A DNA stretch of 28,542 nucleotides from a virus: positions 1 through 28,542 of the IMG/VR virus record IMGVR_UViG_3300024999_000312; one strand, 5' to 3'. Both the position numbers and the translations under genes were made by a program. How positions within the stretch are numbered: position 1 is the stretch's first letter; each line of letters opens with the position of its first letter. Below, piece after piece: positions 15,142 through 21,621 of the stretch. Below the pieces are notes generated by a model, which saw only the letters and a program-made list of their open reading frames with translations, was not told where the DNA came from and searched no databases.

Positions 15142-15405
15142 TCAAATATCCTCACCATCGTCTTCTGGTATTTCTCGGTCAGGTATCTGATCCAAAAGCC
15201 ACTCGACAGTTTTGACGAGATTGTTAATTTCAAAAGACGACCGACCGTTGCCGGTTATTTCAAATGCAATAGACATCATGCCGGTCTCCCAGCGATCCTT
15301 TCGCACGATCTTTCTGTCTCCGCGCCTGAACTCGTAGTCTTTTGGGTCTTTGCCGCGAAACTCAGGGTACATAAAGTCTTGAAGCGTCACTTCTTGGTCA
15401 GCCAA
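15142..15405 (-). CDS. Small phage protein with probable TTG start
   Basis: An 87-residue acidic protein (MADQEVTLQDFMYPEFRGKD at the start; many Asp/Glu at the end). The first codon is TTG at 15403-15405, closely preceded by GAGGGGG. The next in-frame ATG (codon 12) has no ribosome site, so the TTG start is favoured. The gene begins ten bases after the DUF5131 stop and is probably co-translated. The middle segment (WETGMMSIAFEITGNGRSSF) suggests an alpha/beta fold. No known family is recognised and no function can be assigned. Confidence 0.55.
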   Translation of the reverse strand: MADQEVTLQDFMYPEFRGKDPKDYEFRRGDRKIVRKDRWETGMMSIAFEITGNGRSSFEINNLVKTVEWLLDQIPDREIPEDDGEDI

Positions 15406-15415
15406 CTTCCCCCTC

Positions 15416-16198
15416 TCAGTTTTTCACTTGCCTGGCAACAACCTCTTTGATGCTGTCCTTCCAGCGGATCATAGGATCATCCTTGAACCAGGTGTAAAGG
15501 TCCATAATCTGCTGATCGCTTTGCAGCTGCTCGATCTCAAAAGCCATATGCAGGAACTCAGGAGGAACCCGCAGGCGCACCTTGTTCATTTTGCCAATCC
15601 AGATGGTTTGAGAAACGAGCGGCCGCACCCACTCGACCAGGATCTCCGTCATCTGATACCCTTCGAGCATTGGCTCGATGGAAACAGAGGTGTCAAACCC
15701 TTCATTGAAAGCAAGTTCCAAACACCCCCGGCGCTCTTGCGGCGATGGTGCACACGGCTCCCACCGAGCAGACACGTCACGCTGAACCGTGCCCATCGTG
15801 AACCTGAAAAGGATTTGTTTCCGGTATGGTTCAAGATATTTTATAAGCCGCTCTATGCACTCCACCCGAGGCTTTGAGACGATCAGTAGCTGGTTGCCTT
15901 TATCGAGCATCAGTTTTGCCACCCGGATATAGGCATCGACATTGAAAGGCGTGATATCGTGAGTCGAAGGAAACATGATCACGCCGTCCCGGGCAGGATA
16001 AGATTTCATCTCGGCCCGCTTGGTCAGCCGCTCGTTCGTCCATTCCTCGCGCTTGCACCAGCCGCCATACATCTTCGCGGCCTTGTCTGCGGCATAGCAG
16101 TAGAGGCAGCCATTGGCGCAGCCGATCTGGATATTTTCGGTCACTTCTGCCCATTCTTTGGTGCCTGTGCCTTTTCGGTTTTTGTCGAAATTGGTCAT
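15416..16198 (-). CDS. DUF5131 (phage Gp37/Gp68 family) protein, radical-SAM-like
   Basis: A 260-residue protein. I start it at ATG 16196-16198 because AGGTGA lies just upstream; the longer frame reads through a separate small gene. Near the N terminus (residues 14-36) it has TKEWAEVTENIQIGCANGCL followed by YCYA, the conserved DUF5131 signature; C27, C31 and C34 form a CxxxCxxC motif as in radical SAM enzymes. Later segments such as GVIMFPSTHDITPFNVDAYI, LLIVSKPRVECIERL and SVSIEPMLEGYQ are the expected barrel strands. DUF5131 is widespread in phages and its substrate is unknown. It shares the accessory block with a PP-loop protein, which may hint at joint nucleic-acid or nucleotide modification (inference). 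Confidence 0.85.
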   Translation of the reverse strand: MTNFDKNRKGTGTKEWAEVTENIQIGCANGCLYCYAADKAAKMYGGWCKREEWTNERLTKRAEMKSYPARDGVIMFPSTHDITPFNVDAYIRVAKLMLDKGNQLLIVSKPRVECIERLIKYLEPYRKQILFRFTMGTVQRDVSARWEPCAPSPQERRGCLELAFNEGFDTSVSIEPMLEGYQMTEILVEWVRPLVSQTIWIGKMNKVRLRVPPEFLHMAFEIEQLQSDQQIMDLYTWFKDDPMIRWKDSIKEVVARQVKN

Positions 16199-16202
16199 TT
16201 CA

Positions 16203-16367
16203 TCACCTGAGTTTGATCCCCATCGCCGCAGCCATTTCTTCCATGCTCGACGCCTTTCTAAAGGCCGACTTTCTTCTGCCCTCAATCGCCCTCTTATCCT
16301 CACGTTCGATAAAAGCGGCCTTTCGCGCTTTGGCTTTGCTGCCTTGTAATTGTTTGCTTTTTCTCAT
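16203..16367 (-). CDS. 54-residue basic protein directly upstream of the DUF5131 gene
   Basis: An ATG at 16365-16367 with AAGGTG six bases upstream opens a 54-codon frame ending at TGA 16203-16205. The protein begins MRKSKQLQGSKAKARKAAFI, is rich in Lys, Arg and Ala, and ends in a helix containing SMEEMAAAMGIKLR. Its stop lies within the ribosome site of the DUF5131 gene, five bases before that ATG, a coupled arrangement. It may bind nucleic acid because of its charge, or act as a partner of the downstream enzyme; both are guesses. The reading frame and spacing make it a real gene in my view. Confidence 0.62.
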   Translation of the reverse strand: MRKSKQLQGSKAKARKAAFIEREDKRAIEGRRKSAFRKASSMEEMAAAMGIKLR

Positions 16368-16369
16368 TA

Positions 16370-16681
16370 TTACACCTTGAAATCATCCGCACAGGTAATG
16401 GAAAAATCATCTTTCCGAATCAGATCGACCACCCTTTTCAATGCCTTATCCATCCGATCCATCTCGTAAAAGTCGTAAAACGCGATGCCTCTATTTTCTC
16501 CATGCCCACCGAACACAGTGACCCAGAATTCGAAACGCCCATCTTTAAACTTGGCATCCAGATCAACAGAGATCTTCTTCAATTTCATCCGAGTGACGGA
16601 AGAAAGAATTTTCCTGTAAAGCTCGAGCATTTCTTTCTTTTTATGTTGTTCCAGAATTAACGTCTCTTTTCTGCTTCGCAT
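16370..16681 (-). CDS. Small phage protein, unknown function
   Basis: A 103-residue protein, Lys-rich at the N terminus (KKKEMLELYRKILSSVTRMK) with a beta meander in the middle (KISVDLDAKFKDGRFEFWVT) and a C-terminal helix (MDKALKRVVDLIRKDDF). The ATG at 16679-16681 is preceded by a G run rather than a clean AGGAG. The upstream region is a diverged copy of the leader found before the genes at 16765 and 20941. The stop lies two bases before the next gene's start. The layout resembles small phage alpha/beta proteins, but no family is recognised. Confidence 0.58.
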   Translation of the reverse strand: MRSRKETLILEQHKKKEMLELYRKILSSVTRMKLKKISVDLDAKFKDGRFEFWVTVFGGHGENRGIAFYDFYEMDRMDKALKRVVDLIRKDDFSITCADDFKV

Positions 16682-16698
16682 TCGACACCCCCCATTTA

Positions 16699-16745
16699 GT
16701 CCGCTCCATTTTCAGAATTTTGAATAGCAGACAGTCAGTTATCAC
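16699..16745 (-). repeat. Shared leader element, copy C
   Basis: About 47 bases that match the region 17062-17109 at most positions. Both contain, on the minus strand, GATAACTGA or TATAACTGA followed about 35 bases later by AAAATGGAGCGGA, which supplies a ribosome-site-like GGAG. It precedes the gene at 16370-16681. The match suggests duplication or recombination between leaders of adjacent accessory genes. Confidence 0.6.
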
Positions 16746-16764
16746 GGTTTCCAGTTGATATCCG

Positions 16765-17061
16765 TCACATTCCGCGGGAAAAACAAACATGGCGTTTTTC
16801 ATCATCTGACCAGAATGTGAAAAAATCTTCCAAGGTGTGCATCTCGTCATCCCACCCAACCTCCACCTCATCACTCGGATCAAAAACCGCAGCTTCGCTT
16901 AATGTTTTTCCGTGATAAAACTCACATCCCAGAGTGGTGTAGATATCAGTCATGAACTGAAGTTCCCCATTATCGATACGGGCAATAGAAAACGCCTCGA
17001 TCCTACAAAGGTCAAAACTTGATATACAAGGGGTGGGTAAGATCATTTTCCATTCGCCCAT
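16765..17061 (-). CDS. Small acidic phage protein, unknown function
   Basis: A 98-residue protein. I start it at ATG 17059-17061, beginning MGEWKMILPTPCISSFDLCR, since GGAG lies six bases upstream in the shared leader; a longer frame with a TTG start at 17112 is possible. The middle (SIARIDNGELQFMTDIYTTL) is beta-prone, the C-terminal half is strongly acidic (DPSDEVEVGWDDEMHTLEDF). No motif identifies a family. It lies between the PP-loop gene and a similar small gene, within the accessory block, and shares its leader with neighbours. Confidence 0.55.
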   Translation of the reverse strand: MGEWKMILPTPCISSFDLCRIEAFSIARIDNGELQFMTDIYTTLGCEFYHGKTLSEAAVFDPSDEVEVGWDDEMHTLEDFFTFWSDDEKRHVCFSRGM

Positions 17062-17125
17062 GTTCCGCTCCATTTTCGAATTTTTGAGAGCCAACCACTC
17101 AGTTATAACCAATCTTTTTCTAACA
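17062..17125 (-). repeat. Shared leader element, copy B
   Basis: The 31 bases at 17095-17125 match 21295-21325 (copy A) with three differences, and 17062-17109 matches 16699-16745 (copy C). The core on the minus strand is GGTTATAACTGA. The element starts directly after the PP-loop stop codon and runs to the ribosome site of the next gene. TATAAC could serve as a -10 box, but no good -35 box is visible at 16-18 bases. Confidence 0.62.
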
Positions 17126-17127
17126 AC

Positions 17128-17886
17128 TTATAATCCGCACTGGCACGGCGGATATTCAATATCTTCCATCCCGAAAAGAGCCTGCTGTTTCTCGTTAATC
17201 AACGAGGTAAGCGGCCTGTCTTTCCCGTATAGGTAGATAGGTTTCTTCCCTCGTTCTTCACGGCCTTTGTTTGTCGCTGTCTCAATACCCACAGCCTTAC
17301 ACCACAAGCCGTCATTGGCTCTTCTTAGGGCCTTCCATTGCCCCTTCCGCTGAAACGGGCAGAAGTAGCATCCGCTCTTCCGAGGAACCTTTAGCCCATG
17401 GTGCTTTATCAGATCAACGCACCCGGCCCGGTCGATATTATGCTCTATCAATAGGTATCTATTTTCCACGCCCTTGTCGGTTGCGATCTTCGCCCTTTTC
17501 GCTTCCCCAGCGTCTATCCCGATGTGCTGGAAACAAGGCTTTTCTATGTGTTTCATCAACACCTTGACCTTGAATTTATCAGTGCACCATCTCTTGATTC
17601 TGCTCGGCATCATGCCCTTAGCAACGCAGTAATCATAAAGCGAAGAAAACCCCTCAACCGCTGGCTTGAGGATCGTCACCGGCCTGCCAGATGCGATAAA
17701 ATATTCTGCGTATTCATAGGTATCGGGCCAATCTCCACCGTGATCGACAAACAGAGCCTCGAAGTCCATATCAAGGTCTTTCATCAGCAGGTAGAGAGCT
17801 ACCGAGTTAACACCGAATCCCATCGATAGGTAATTCTTCAAATTTTGCTCCATCGTGAAAACTGATATTACTTTCGAATTACGCAT
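17128..17886 (-). CDS. PAPS reductase-like PP-loop ATP-binding protein
   Basis: A 252-residue protein of the phosphoadenosine phosphosulfate reductase-like group found in phages. Residues 21-28 read SMGFGVNS, the place of the PP-loop (usually SGGxDS), so the Asp is replaced by Asn; I recall GVNS variants in this clade. It is followed by FVDHGGDWPDTYEYAEYF, a typical substrate-side segment, then RWCTDKFKVK (99-108), GIDAGEAKRAK (123-133) and the cysteine pair GCYFCPF (172-178). Real sulfate assimilation is unlikely for a phage; relatives are suspected in nucleotide or tRNA modification. I chose the ATG overlapping the upstream stop (17879-17886); a second ATG at 17853 is possible. It sits in the same block as the DUF5131 gene. 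Confidence 0.8.
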   Translation of the reverse strand: MRNSKVISVFTMEQNLKNYLSMGFGVNSVALYLLMKDLDMDFEALFVDHGGDWPDTYEYAEYFIASGRPVTILKPAVEGFSSLYDYCVAKGMMPSRIKRWCTDKFKVKVLMKHIEKPCFQHIGIDAGEAKRAKIATDKGVENRYLLIEHNIDRAGCVDLIKHHGLKVPRKSGCYFCPFQRKGQWKALRRANDGLWCKAVGIETATNKGREERGKKPIYLYGKDRPLTSLINEKQQALFGMEDIEYPPCQCGL

Positions 17887-18340
17887 ACTCCCGCAACCCA
17901 ATAATCCGGTACAGCTCGTCAAGCAGCTCGTCGCCCTTTTCGTACGCCGGAAAGTTCAACCCTTCCCGGTCACAAAAATCATGAATCTTCCGGCTTGCGG
18001 CGGCGATCGGTTCGAGCATGGCCATCTTCCTGGCAACGCCATCGTCGCGATGCAGCAGATCGGCGTTGATCCGCTCGCACATGCAGGCCAGGGCCACGGC
18101 GGAATATCCACGGTCAGGATGGCTTTCGACGAACCGCTGGAACTGCTCCCGGCGATCCTTCACCCAATATCTGTTACTCATCCCCGGCCATTCGATGATT
18201 GCTTTCTGGCAGGCGGCGAAGCCTGCGGCGATGGCCGCCTTGATGTCGACCCGGGCGAAGGCGTTCGTCTGCCGCAGGGTTTCAAGGCAGCCTGCCTCGG
18301 TGGCGAGTAGGACGAGGGTTTGGTCGGTTTCTGCGCTCAT
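17879..18340 (-). CDS. Helical phage protein, unknown function
   Basis: A 153-residue protein predicted mostly helical. The ATG at 18338-18340 overlaps the upstream stop (TGATG) and has AGGGG seven bases upstream; a GTG one codon before is less likely. Segments of note are FARVDIKAAIAAGFAACQKA, WVKDRREQFQRFVESHPDRG and KGDELLDELYRIIG. Cysteines are scattered without a metal motif. The gene is translationally linked on both sides, so it acts with or travels with its neighbours. I do not recognise the family. Confidence 0.62.
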   Translation of the reverse strand: MSAETDQTLVLLATEAGCLETLRQTNAFARVDIKAAIAAGFAACQKAIIEWPGMSNRYWVKDRREQFQRFVESHPDRGYSAVALACMCERINADLLHRDDGVARKMAMLEPIAAASRKIHDFCDREGLNFPAYEKGDELLDELYRIIGLREYA

Positions 18341-18540
18341 CACTGTACCCCTATTTCTTTTTTTGCCTGCCTATCTCGCCCGCAATCTTCGCACGAAGGA
18401 TGCAAGGTCCCGCCTTTTTGCTCGAAAAACTTGCCAAAAAATTCACACCTCGCCCCGTATTCTTTCGGATACGATGGATGGCCATTCGTGCCGCCCCAGT
18501 TGTAGTGGCGGCAATTATTGTTGGATCTGCTCTTTTTCAT
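18340..18540 (-). CDS. Small cysteine/histidine-rich protein, possible zinc binder
   Basis: A 66-residue protein starting at ATG 18538-18540. It has RHYNWGGTNGHPSYPKEYGA, a central RCEFFGKFFEQKGGTLHP and a closing SCEDCGRDRQAKK, giving a CxxC pair near the C terminus and further Cys/His residues upstream, suitable for one zinc. It overlaps the end of the preceding gene by 26 bases and shares its stop with the next start. Ribosome site AAGG is rather close to the ATG, with an alternative GGAA farther away. Function unknown. Confidence 0.55.
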   Translation of the reverse strand: MKKSRSNNNCRHYNWGGTNGHPSYPKEYGARCEFFGKFFEQKGGTLHPSCEDCGRDRQAKKEIGVQ

Positions 18541-18724
18541 TACCTTGGGATTCCATAACTTCGCTGATTGCAGCGCAAAGCGTCTCGACGACCAAGCGCT
18601 CATTTTCCCTGTCCGGTCTGTTTTCGTGTGGGACAGTGGCGGTTACGAATGTTCTGCCGACAGTCAGGTAATAGTTCTCGCCGTTGATCTCGACCCTGCG
18701 GCGGACGCATGACTCTCCGTTCAT
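18515..18724 (-). CDS. Small phage protein after the HTH gene, unknown function
   Basis: A 69-residue protein starting at ATG 18722-18724, overlapping the HTH stop (ATGA), with a GGGG six to seven bases upstream. It reads MNGESCVRRRVEINGENYYL, then TVGRTFVTATVPHENRPDRE, then a helix NERLVVETLCAAISEVMESQ. A strand-strand-helix layout is likely. The longer in-frame extension overlaps the HTH gene and reads as an Arg/His/Pro-rich shadow, so I exclude it. No family is recognised. Confidence 0.55.
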   Translation of the reverse strand: MNGESCVRRRVEINGENYYLTVGRTFVTATVPHENRPDRENERLVVETLCAAISEVMESQGNEKEQIQQ

Positions 18725-18957
18725 CGGTTTCCCCTGTTCATGATTTTCTTCTTCCGCCAGTCGCCGATCAGCTCGCGGTCGGACTCCCATATCCCGGCAA
18801 TCTTGGTGGCCGGCAATCCTTCCGACTGGATGAGTTTCAGGACGGTCGCCTCGCTGCGGCCGATGTAGTCGCAGATCGCCTTCATGCCGACCAGGGCGGT
18901 GTGGATATCCTGATCCTTTGCCTTTGCTGCTTTGCTCTTCTCCATGACCTGCGTCAT
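18721..18957 (-). CDS. Small helix-turn-helix protein next to the large terminase
   Basis: A 78-residue protein whose ATG follows the terminase stop directly (TAAATG), with GAGG upstream in the terminase end. Residues about 20-70 form a winged helix or MerR/Nu1-like HTH: ALVGMKAICDYIGRSEATVL, KLIQSEGLPATKIAGIWESD, RELIGDWRKKKI. Similar proteins occur beside terminase genes and as excisionases. It could be a second small terminase candidate, a regulator of late genes or an excisionase. The gene at 23332-23967 looks more like a full small terminase, so I leave this one as a DNA-binding protein of open role. Confidence 0.68.
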   Translation of the reverse strand: MTQVMEKSKAAKAKDQDIHTALVGMKAICDYIGRSEATVLKLIQSEGLPATKIAGIWESDRELIGDWRKKKIMNRGNR

Positions 18958-20928
18958 TTACCACCTCGCTCGTTGCTGTGTCGGTTGATTGGTCCGCGGG
19001 GACCTGGTCTTTTGTTCAGTTGCTTTGTTCGGGTCAGGCCAGTATCTGACGCCCTTCAGGTCGGCAGCGACCAGGATCAGGACCGAGCAGTCCCACTTAT
19101 GATTGGCCCGGTTGCCGATCTGCTGCCAGACGCCTTTTTCGTCGCGGGCCTCTGCGCAGAACTGGGCCCGGAAGTCGGCGGTGACCTCGGCGTGGAAGTT
19201 GACCGCGCCAGGGTCGTCTTTATTTACCTTCAGTTTGCCGTCCAGTTTATCCTTGTAATAGGTGGTGTTGACCCGGACCCGCTTCAGGCTGCCGGGGAAT
19301 TTCTTGCGCTCCGGTCCGGGATAGAATTCGACATCGGCGGTGTCGTATGGCTGGCCGCCGCGCAGGGTCTGCTCGCCCATCGACGGCAGGACACGGCCGG
19401 GGTGTTTCGCGCACCAGTCGTAGACCTCGCTGGTCCGGTGACCGCGGGCATCGATCAGACCGTAGAGGACGGGGATCTTTTTGTCGTCGGCGGTGCGATA
19501 GTCGTAATCCCACAACACCGTCTCCAGATCGTCGAAGCTCTCGACAAAGCCGTCCTTCACCAGCCAGAGATTCTGCGTGCGGCCGTAGCCGACTGCATAG
19601 ATGGCGTAATAAAAGCCGGTGTCCTGGGTATCGACACCGAAGAGCAGCGCCGCCACGCGGCCGTGGCCAGGAACAATGCCTTCCGGCCGGTCATCGAGCA
19701 GAGCAAGGAGGCTGTCCTCCTGGCGGGTCACCTCGACTTCCATCCACGGTTCGGCCCGGTGCTTGTTATAAAAATCCTTGAGCATCCGCCGCCGGTCGCC
19801 TGGGTCCTGCTGCATCGAGCTGGCCAGCAGCCAGTCGGCGGCGATCTTGGAGAGCGACACCCTGGAGGATATCCAACTCGCCTGGTGGAAGCCGATATTA
19901 GCCGGACGGTGGCGATTCAGATACTGGAACAGCTCCAACCCAGGCGAGCCGTCGGTCCGTCGCTCCCGCCAGGTGCGGGTCTGGATGGCGCGGTTGCGGG
20001 CGTTATCGTCCCACTTGGCGTCGCAGTGCTCGCATTCGTACCAGGCAAGCCGCTGCTCGGCGATCAGGAGAGGGTCAAGGCTGTGGCCGTCCTCGCCCTT
20101 CGGCCATTTGATCCGCTCAAAGACCATGAGCTGCTCGCGGCCGCAGAAGGGGCAGCGGACGTAATAGTCGAAGATCACCCGGCAATACTTGGTCAGCGCC
20201 TGCCAGACCGGGCCGGACTCGACTGTCGGGGTAGAGCTGATGTAGATCTTGTGGTTGTGCGGATAGTCGATGACCCTGGCTTCGGCGTTCTTGATCGTGT
20301 CGCCCTCCCGCTTGTTCGGGGTCTCAGGGAATTTGTCGACTTCCTGCAGGTCGAGATACCGGATGGACTTGTTGGAGGTCGAAGCGGCGGAGCCAGCCCA
20401 GCCGATCCAGAAGGTGCAGCTGTTGAGTTTGACCTTGCCGGCAGAAAAGTCGTCCTTGTCGCCGGTCTTCAGTGCCCGCAGCCGCGGCGATTTGTTGATC
20501 CCCGTGTGGATCCGCTCTTTGCAGTTGTCCTTACCGGTAGTCTCGTCGGGATAGACGGACAGAATCGGCCCGGGGGCCATGTCCATTGCATACATATGGC
20601 AACTGTCGATGGCGGTCGATTTGCCGGTCTGAGGCGGGGCACAGATGACGACCACCCGCACCGACGGAAAGAAGGCGGCATCGATCTGCCCCGCGATGTG
20701 CGGCGAGATCTCCAGCCGCATAAGCGACCCGGCCAGCGCCCCCTGGGTAATATACCGGTGCCGCTCCACCCACTGCGACGGCGGGATCTTCCGCCGGCGC
20801 CGGTACATCTGCTTTTCGGCTACTGAAAAGCCGGTGCGCCGGCTGAAGCCACGTCGCAGGCTGGCAGGTAGCCAGGGCGGCGGGGTTTTTAACCGGTAAG
20901 TTTTGGGGGCGTTGGACGGGGTTAGCAT
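18958..20928 (-). CDS. Terminase large subunit, GpA family
   Basis: A 656-residue packaging ATPase and nuclease of the lambda gpA family. Walker A lies at residues 97-104 (APPQTGKS). A Walker B-like region with IRYLDLQEVDKFP follows, and the ISSTPTVESG segment is the coupling motif. Two CxxC pairs (CPFC, CEHC) in the middle are typical of GpA. The C-terminal nuclease part has FGVDTQD, then GLIDARGHRTSEVYDW and a late NHKWDCSVL with acidic residues. It ends with an Arg/Gln-rich tail. The ATG at 20926-20928 has only a weak GAGAGA upstream, and the previous gene ends 12 bases before it. GpA enzymes usually cut at cos sites; no cos is recognisable here. It is separated from the head genes by an accessory block. 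Confidence 0.93.
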   Translation of the reverse strand: MLTPSNAPKTYRLKTPPPWLPASLRRGFSRRTGFSVAEKQMYRRRRKIPPSQWVERHRYITQGALAGSLMRLEISPHIAGQIDAAFFPSVRVVVICAPPQTGKSTAIDSCHMYAMDMAPGPILSVYPDETTGKDNCKERIHTGINKSPRLRALKTGDKDDFSAGKVKLNSCTFWIGWAGSAASTSNKSIRYLDLQEVDKFPETPNKREGDTIKNAEARVIDYPHNHKIYISSTPTVESGPVWQALTKYCRVIFDYYVRCPFCGREQLMVFERIKWPKGEDGHSLDPLLIAEQRLAWYECEHCDAKWDDNARNRAIQTRTWRERRTDGSPGLELFQYLNRHRPANIGFHQASWISSRVSLSKIAADWLLASSMQQDPGDRRRMLKDFYNKHRAEPWMEVEVTRQEDSLLALLDDRPEGIVPGHGRVAALLFGVDTQDTGFYYAIYAVGYGRTQNLWLVKDGFVESFDDLETVLWDYDYRTADDKKIPVLYGLIDARGHRTSEVYDWCAKHPGRVLPSMGEQTLRGGQPYDTADVEFYPGPERKKFPGSLKRVRVNTTYYKDKLDGKLKVNKDDPGAVNFHAEVTADFRAQFCAEARDEKGVWQQIGNRANHKWDCSVLILVAADLKGVRYWPDPNKATEQKTRSPRTNQPTQQRARW

Positions 20929-20940
20929 GACCGGATTCTC

Positions 20941-21261
20941 TCAAAAATCGGCGTTATAGACTCTGCAAGGAGCCTGATACTCCCTCAATCCATCAGCCGC
21001 CGAAGCAGTCCATTCGTCGCTTCGATTATCGCTGAACTTTTCTGTCCGCACAGCATAATGAACCTGATAGCCGGCTATGGTCATGTTGCCGATTTCCAAA
21101 TACCAGTTGGTGCTTTTCCCATTTGGCTTGATGCCGAGCGTTTCCTCGGCCGTCCTGACTCCGCGAACAGTCCCGAACACTGCTTTATAAGATTTCCCGT
21201 CGGGGGCGACAAACCAATCGTTTGTTGTGACCAGGGCCTTATCTCCGACCTTGATGTTCAT
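20941..21261 (-). CDS. Conserved small phage protein, unknown function
   Basis: A 106-residue protein starting at ATG 21259-21261 with GAGGA seven bases upstream; upstream in-frame sequence covers the shared leader. It begins MNIKVGDKALVTTNDWFVAP like a small beta-barrel and has KPNGKSTNWYLEIGNMTIAG, a motif I recall from hypothetical proteins of other prophages. The C terminus (REYQAPCRVYNADF) is also typical of such proteins. It precedes the large terminase by 12 bases. Its leader (21295-21325) is shared with the gene at 16765. Function unknown. Confidence 0.65.
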   Translation of the reverse strand: MNIKVGDKALVTTNDWFVAPDGKSYKAVFGTVRGVRTAEETLGIKPNGKSTNWYLEIGNMTIAGYQVHYAVRTEKFSDNRSDEWTASAADGLREYQAPCRVYNADF

Positions 21262-21294
21262 TTTGTTTCCTCGCTTAAAGTTTGTTTGATATTG

Positions 21295-21325
21295 CCAGTC
21301 AGTTATAACCAACCTTTTCCTAACA
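21295..21325 (-). repeat. Shared leader element, copy A
   Basis: Thirty-one bases matching 17095-17125 with three differences. It follows directly after the stop codon of the gene at 21326-21607. The three differences fall on third positions of one reading frame, in which both copies read VRKRLVIT(D/E)W. Copy A is about 4.2 kb from copy B. Confidence 0.66.
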
Positions 21326-21607
21326 TCAGCCACATTGTCTGGCAGGGTCGAGCGGCTCCCATGGTCCACGAGGCTTGTTTTCGCCAGGTGGGTTTGCTGG
21401 CCTCGGGTAGACAGGAGAAATGGTGTTGCCTTTAACCAACAGGTCGAGAGTATCCCCGTTGTGACCCATCGGGTGGACGATGATATGGACGCCATGTTCG
21501 TAAATACCCTGCACGGCAACCCGGAAATCAGGTGACATTTCAACTTCTTCGCCTTTGAAATTTTCTGACTTCACCTTCATTTGCAACAATTCTTGGAGTG
21601 TTTTCAT
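21326..21607 (-). CDS. Small phage protein, unknown function
   Basis: A 93-residue protein starting at ATG 21605-21607, beginning MKTLQELLQMKVKSENFKGE; GAGG lies about ten bases upstream. The middle part (VEMSPDFRVAVQGIYEHGVH, then IIVHPMGHNGDTLDLLVKGN) looks like a small beta-barrel domain. The C-terminal 30 residues are Pro/Arg-rich and disordered (PRPANPPGENKPRGPWEPLD). The longer frame to 21673 lacks a start with ribosome site. It lies between the integrase and large terminase genes. Family unknown. Confidence 0.58.
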   Translation of the reverse strand: MKTLQELLQMKVKSENFKGEEVEMSPDFRVAVQGIYEHGVHIIVHPMGHNGDTLDLLVKGNTISPVYPRPANPPGENKPRGPWEPLDPARQCG

Positions 21608-21621
21608 GTTCGCTCGACCTC

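Noticed and set aside
16641-16883. Minus-strand frame of up to 80 codons between two small genes
   Set aside because: It overlaps the ends of both neighbours and crosses the shared leader. No ribosome site supports a start, although part of it (MKNAMFVFPAECDGYQLETV) reads acceptably. I leave it as unlikely.
18709-20826. Very long open frame on the plus strand (705 codons) opposite the large terminase
   Set aside because: It is an antisense shadow of a GC-rich gene. Its protein is Arg/Pro/Val/Leu-rich without motifs, while the minus strand carries clear GpA terminase motifs.
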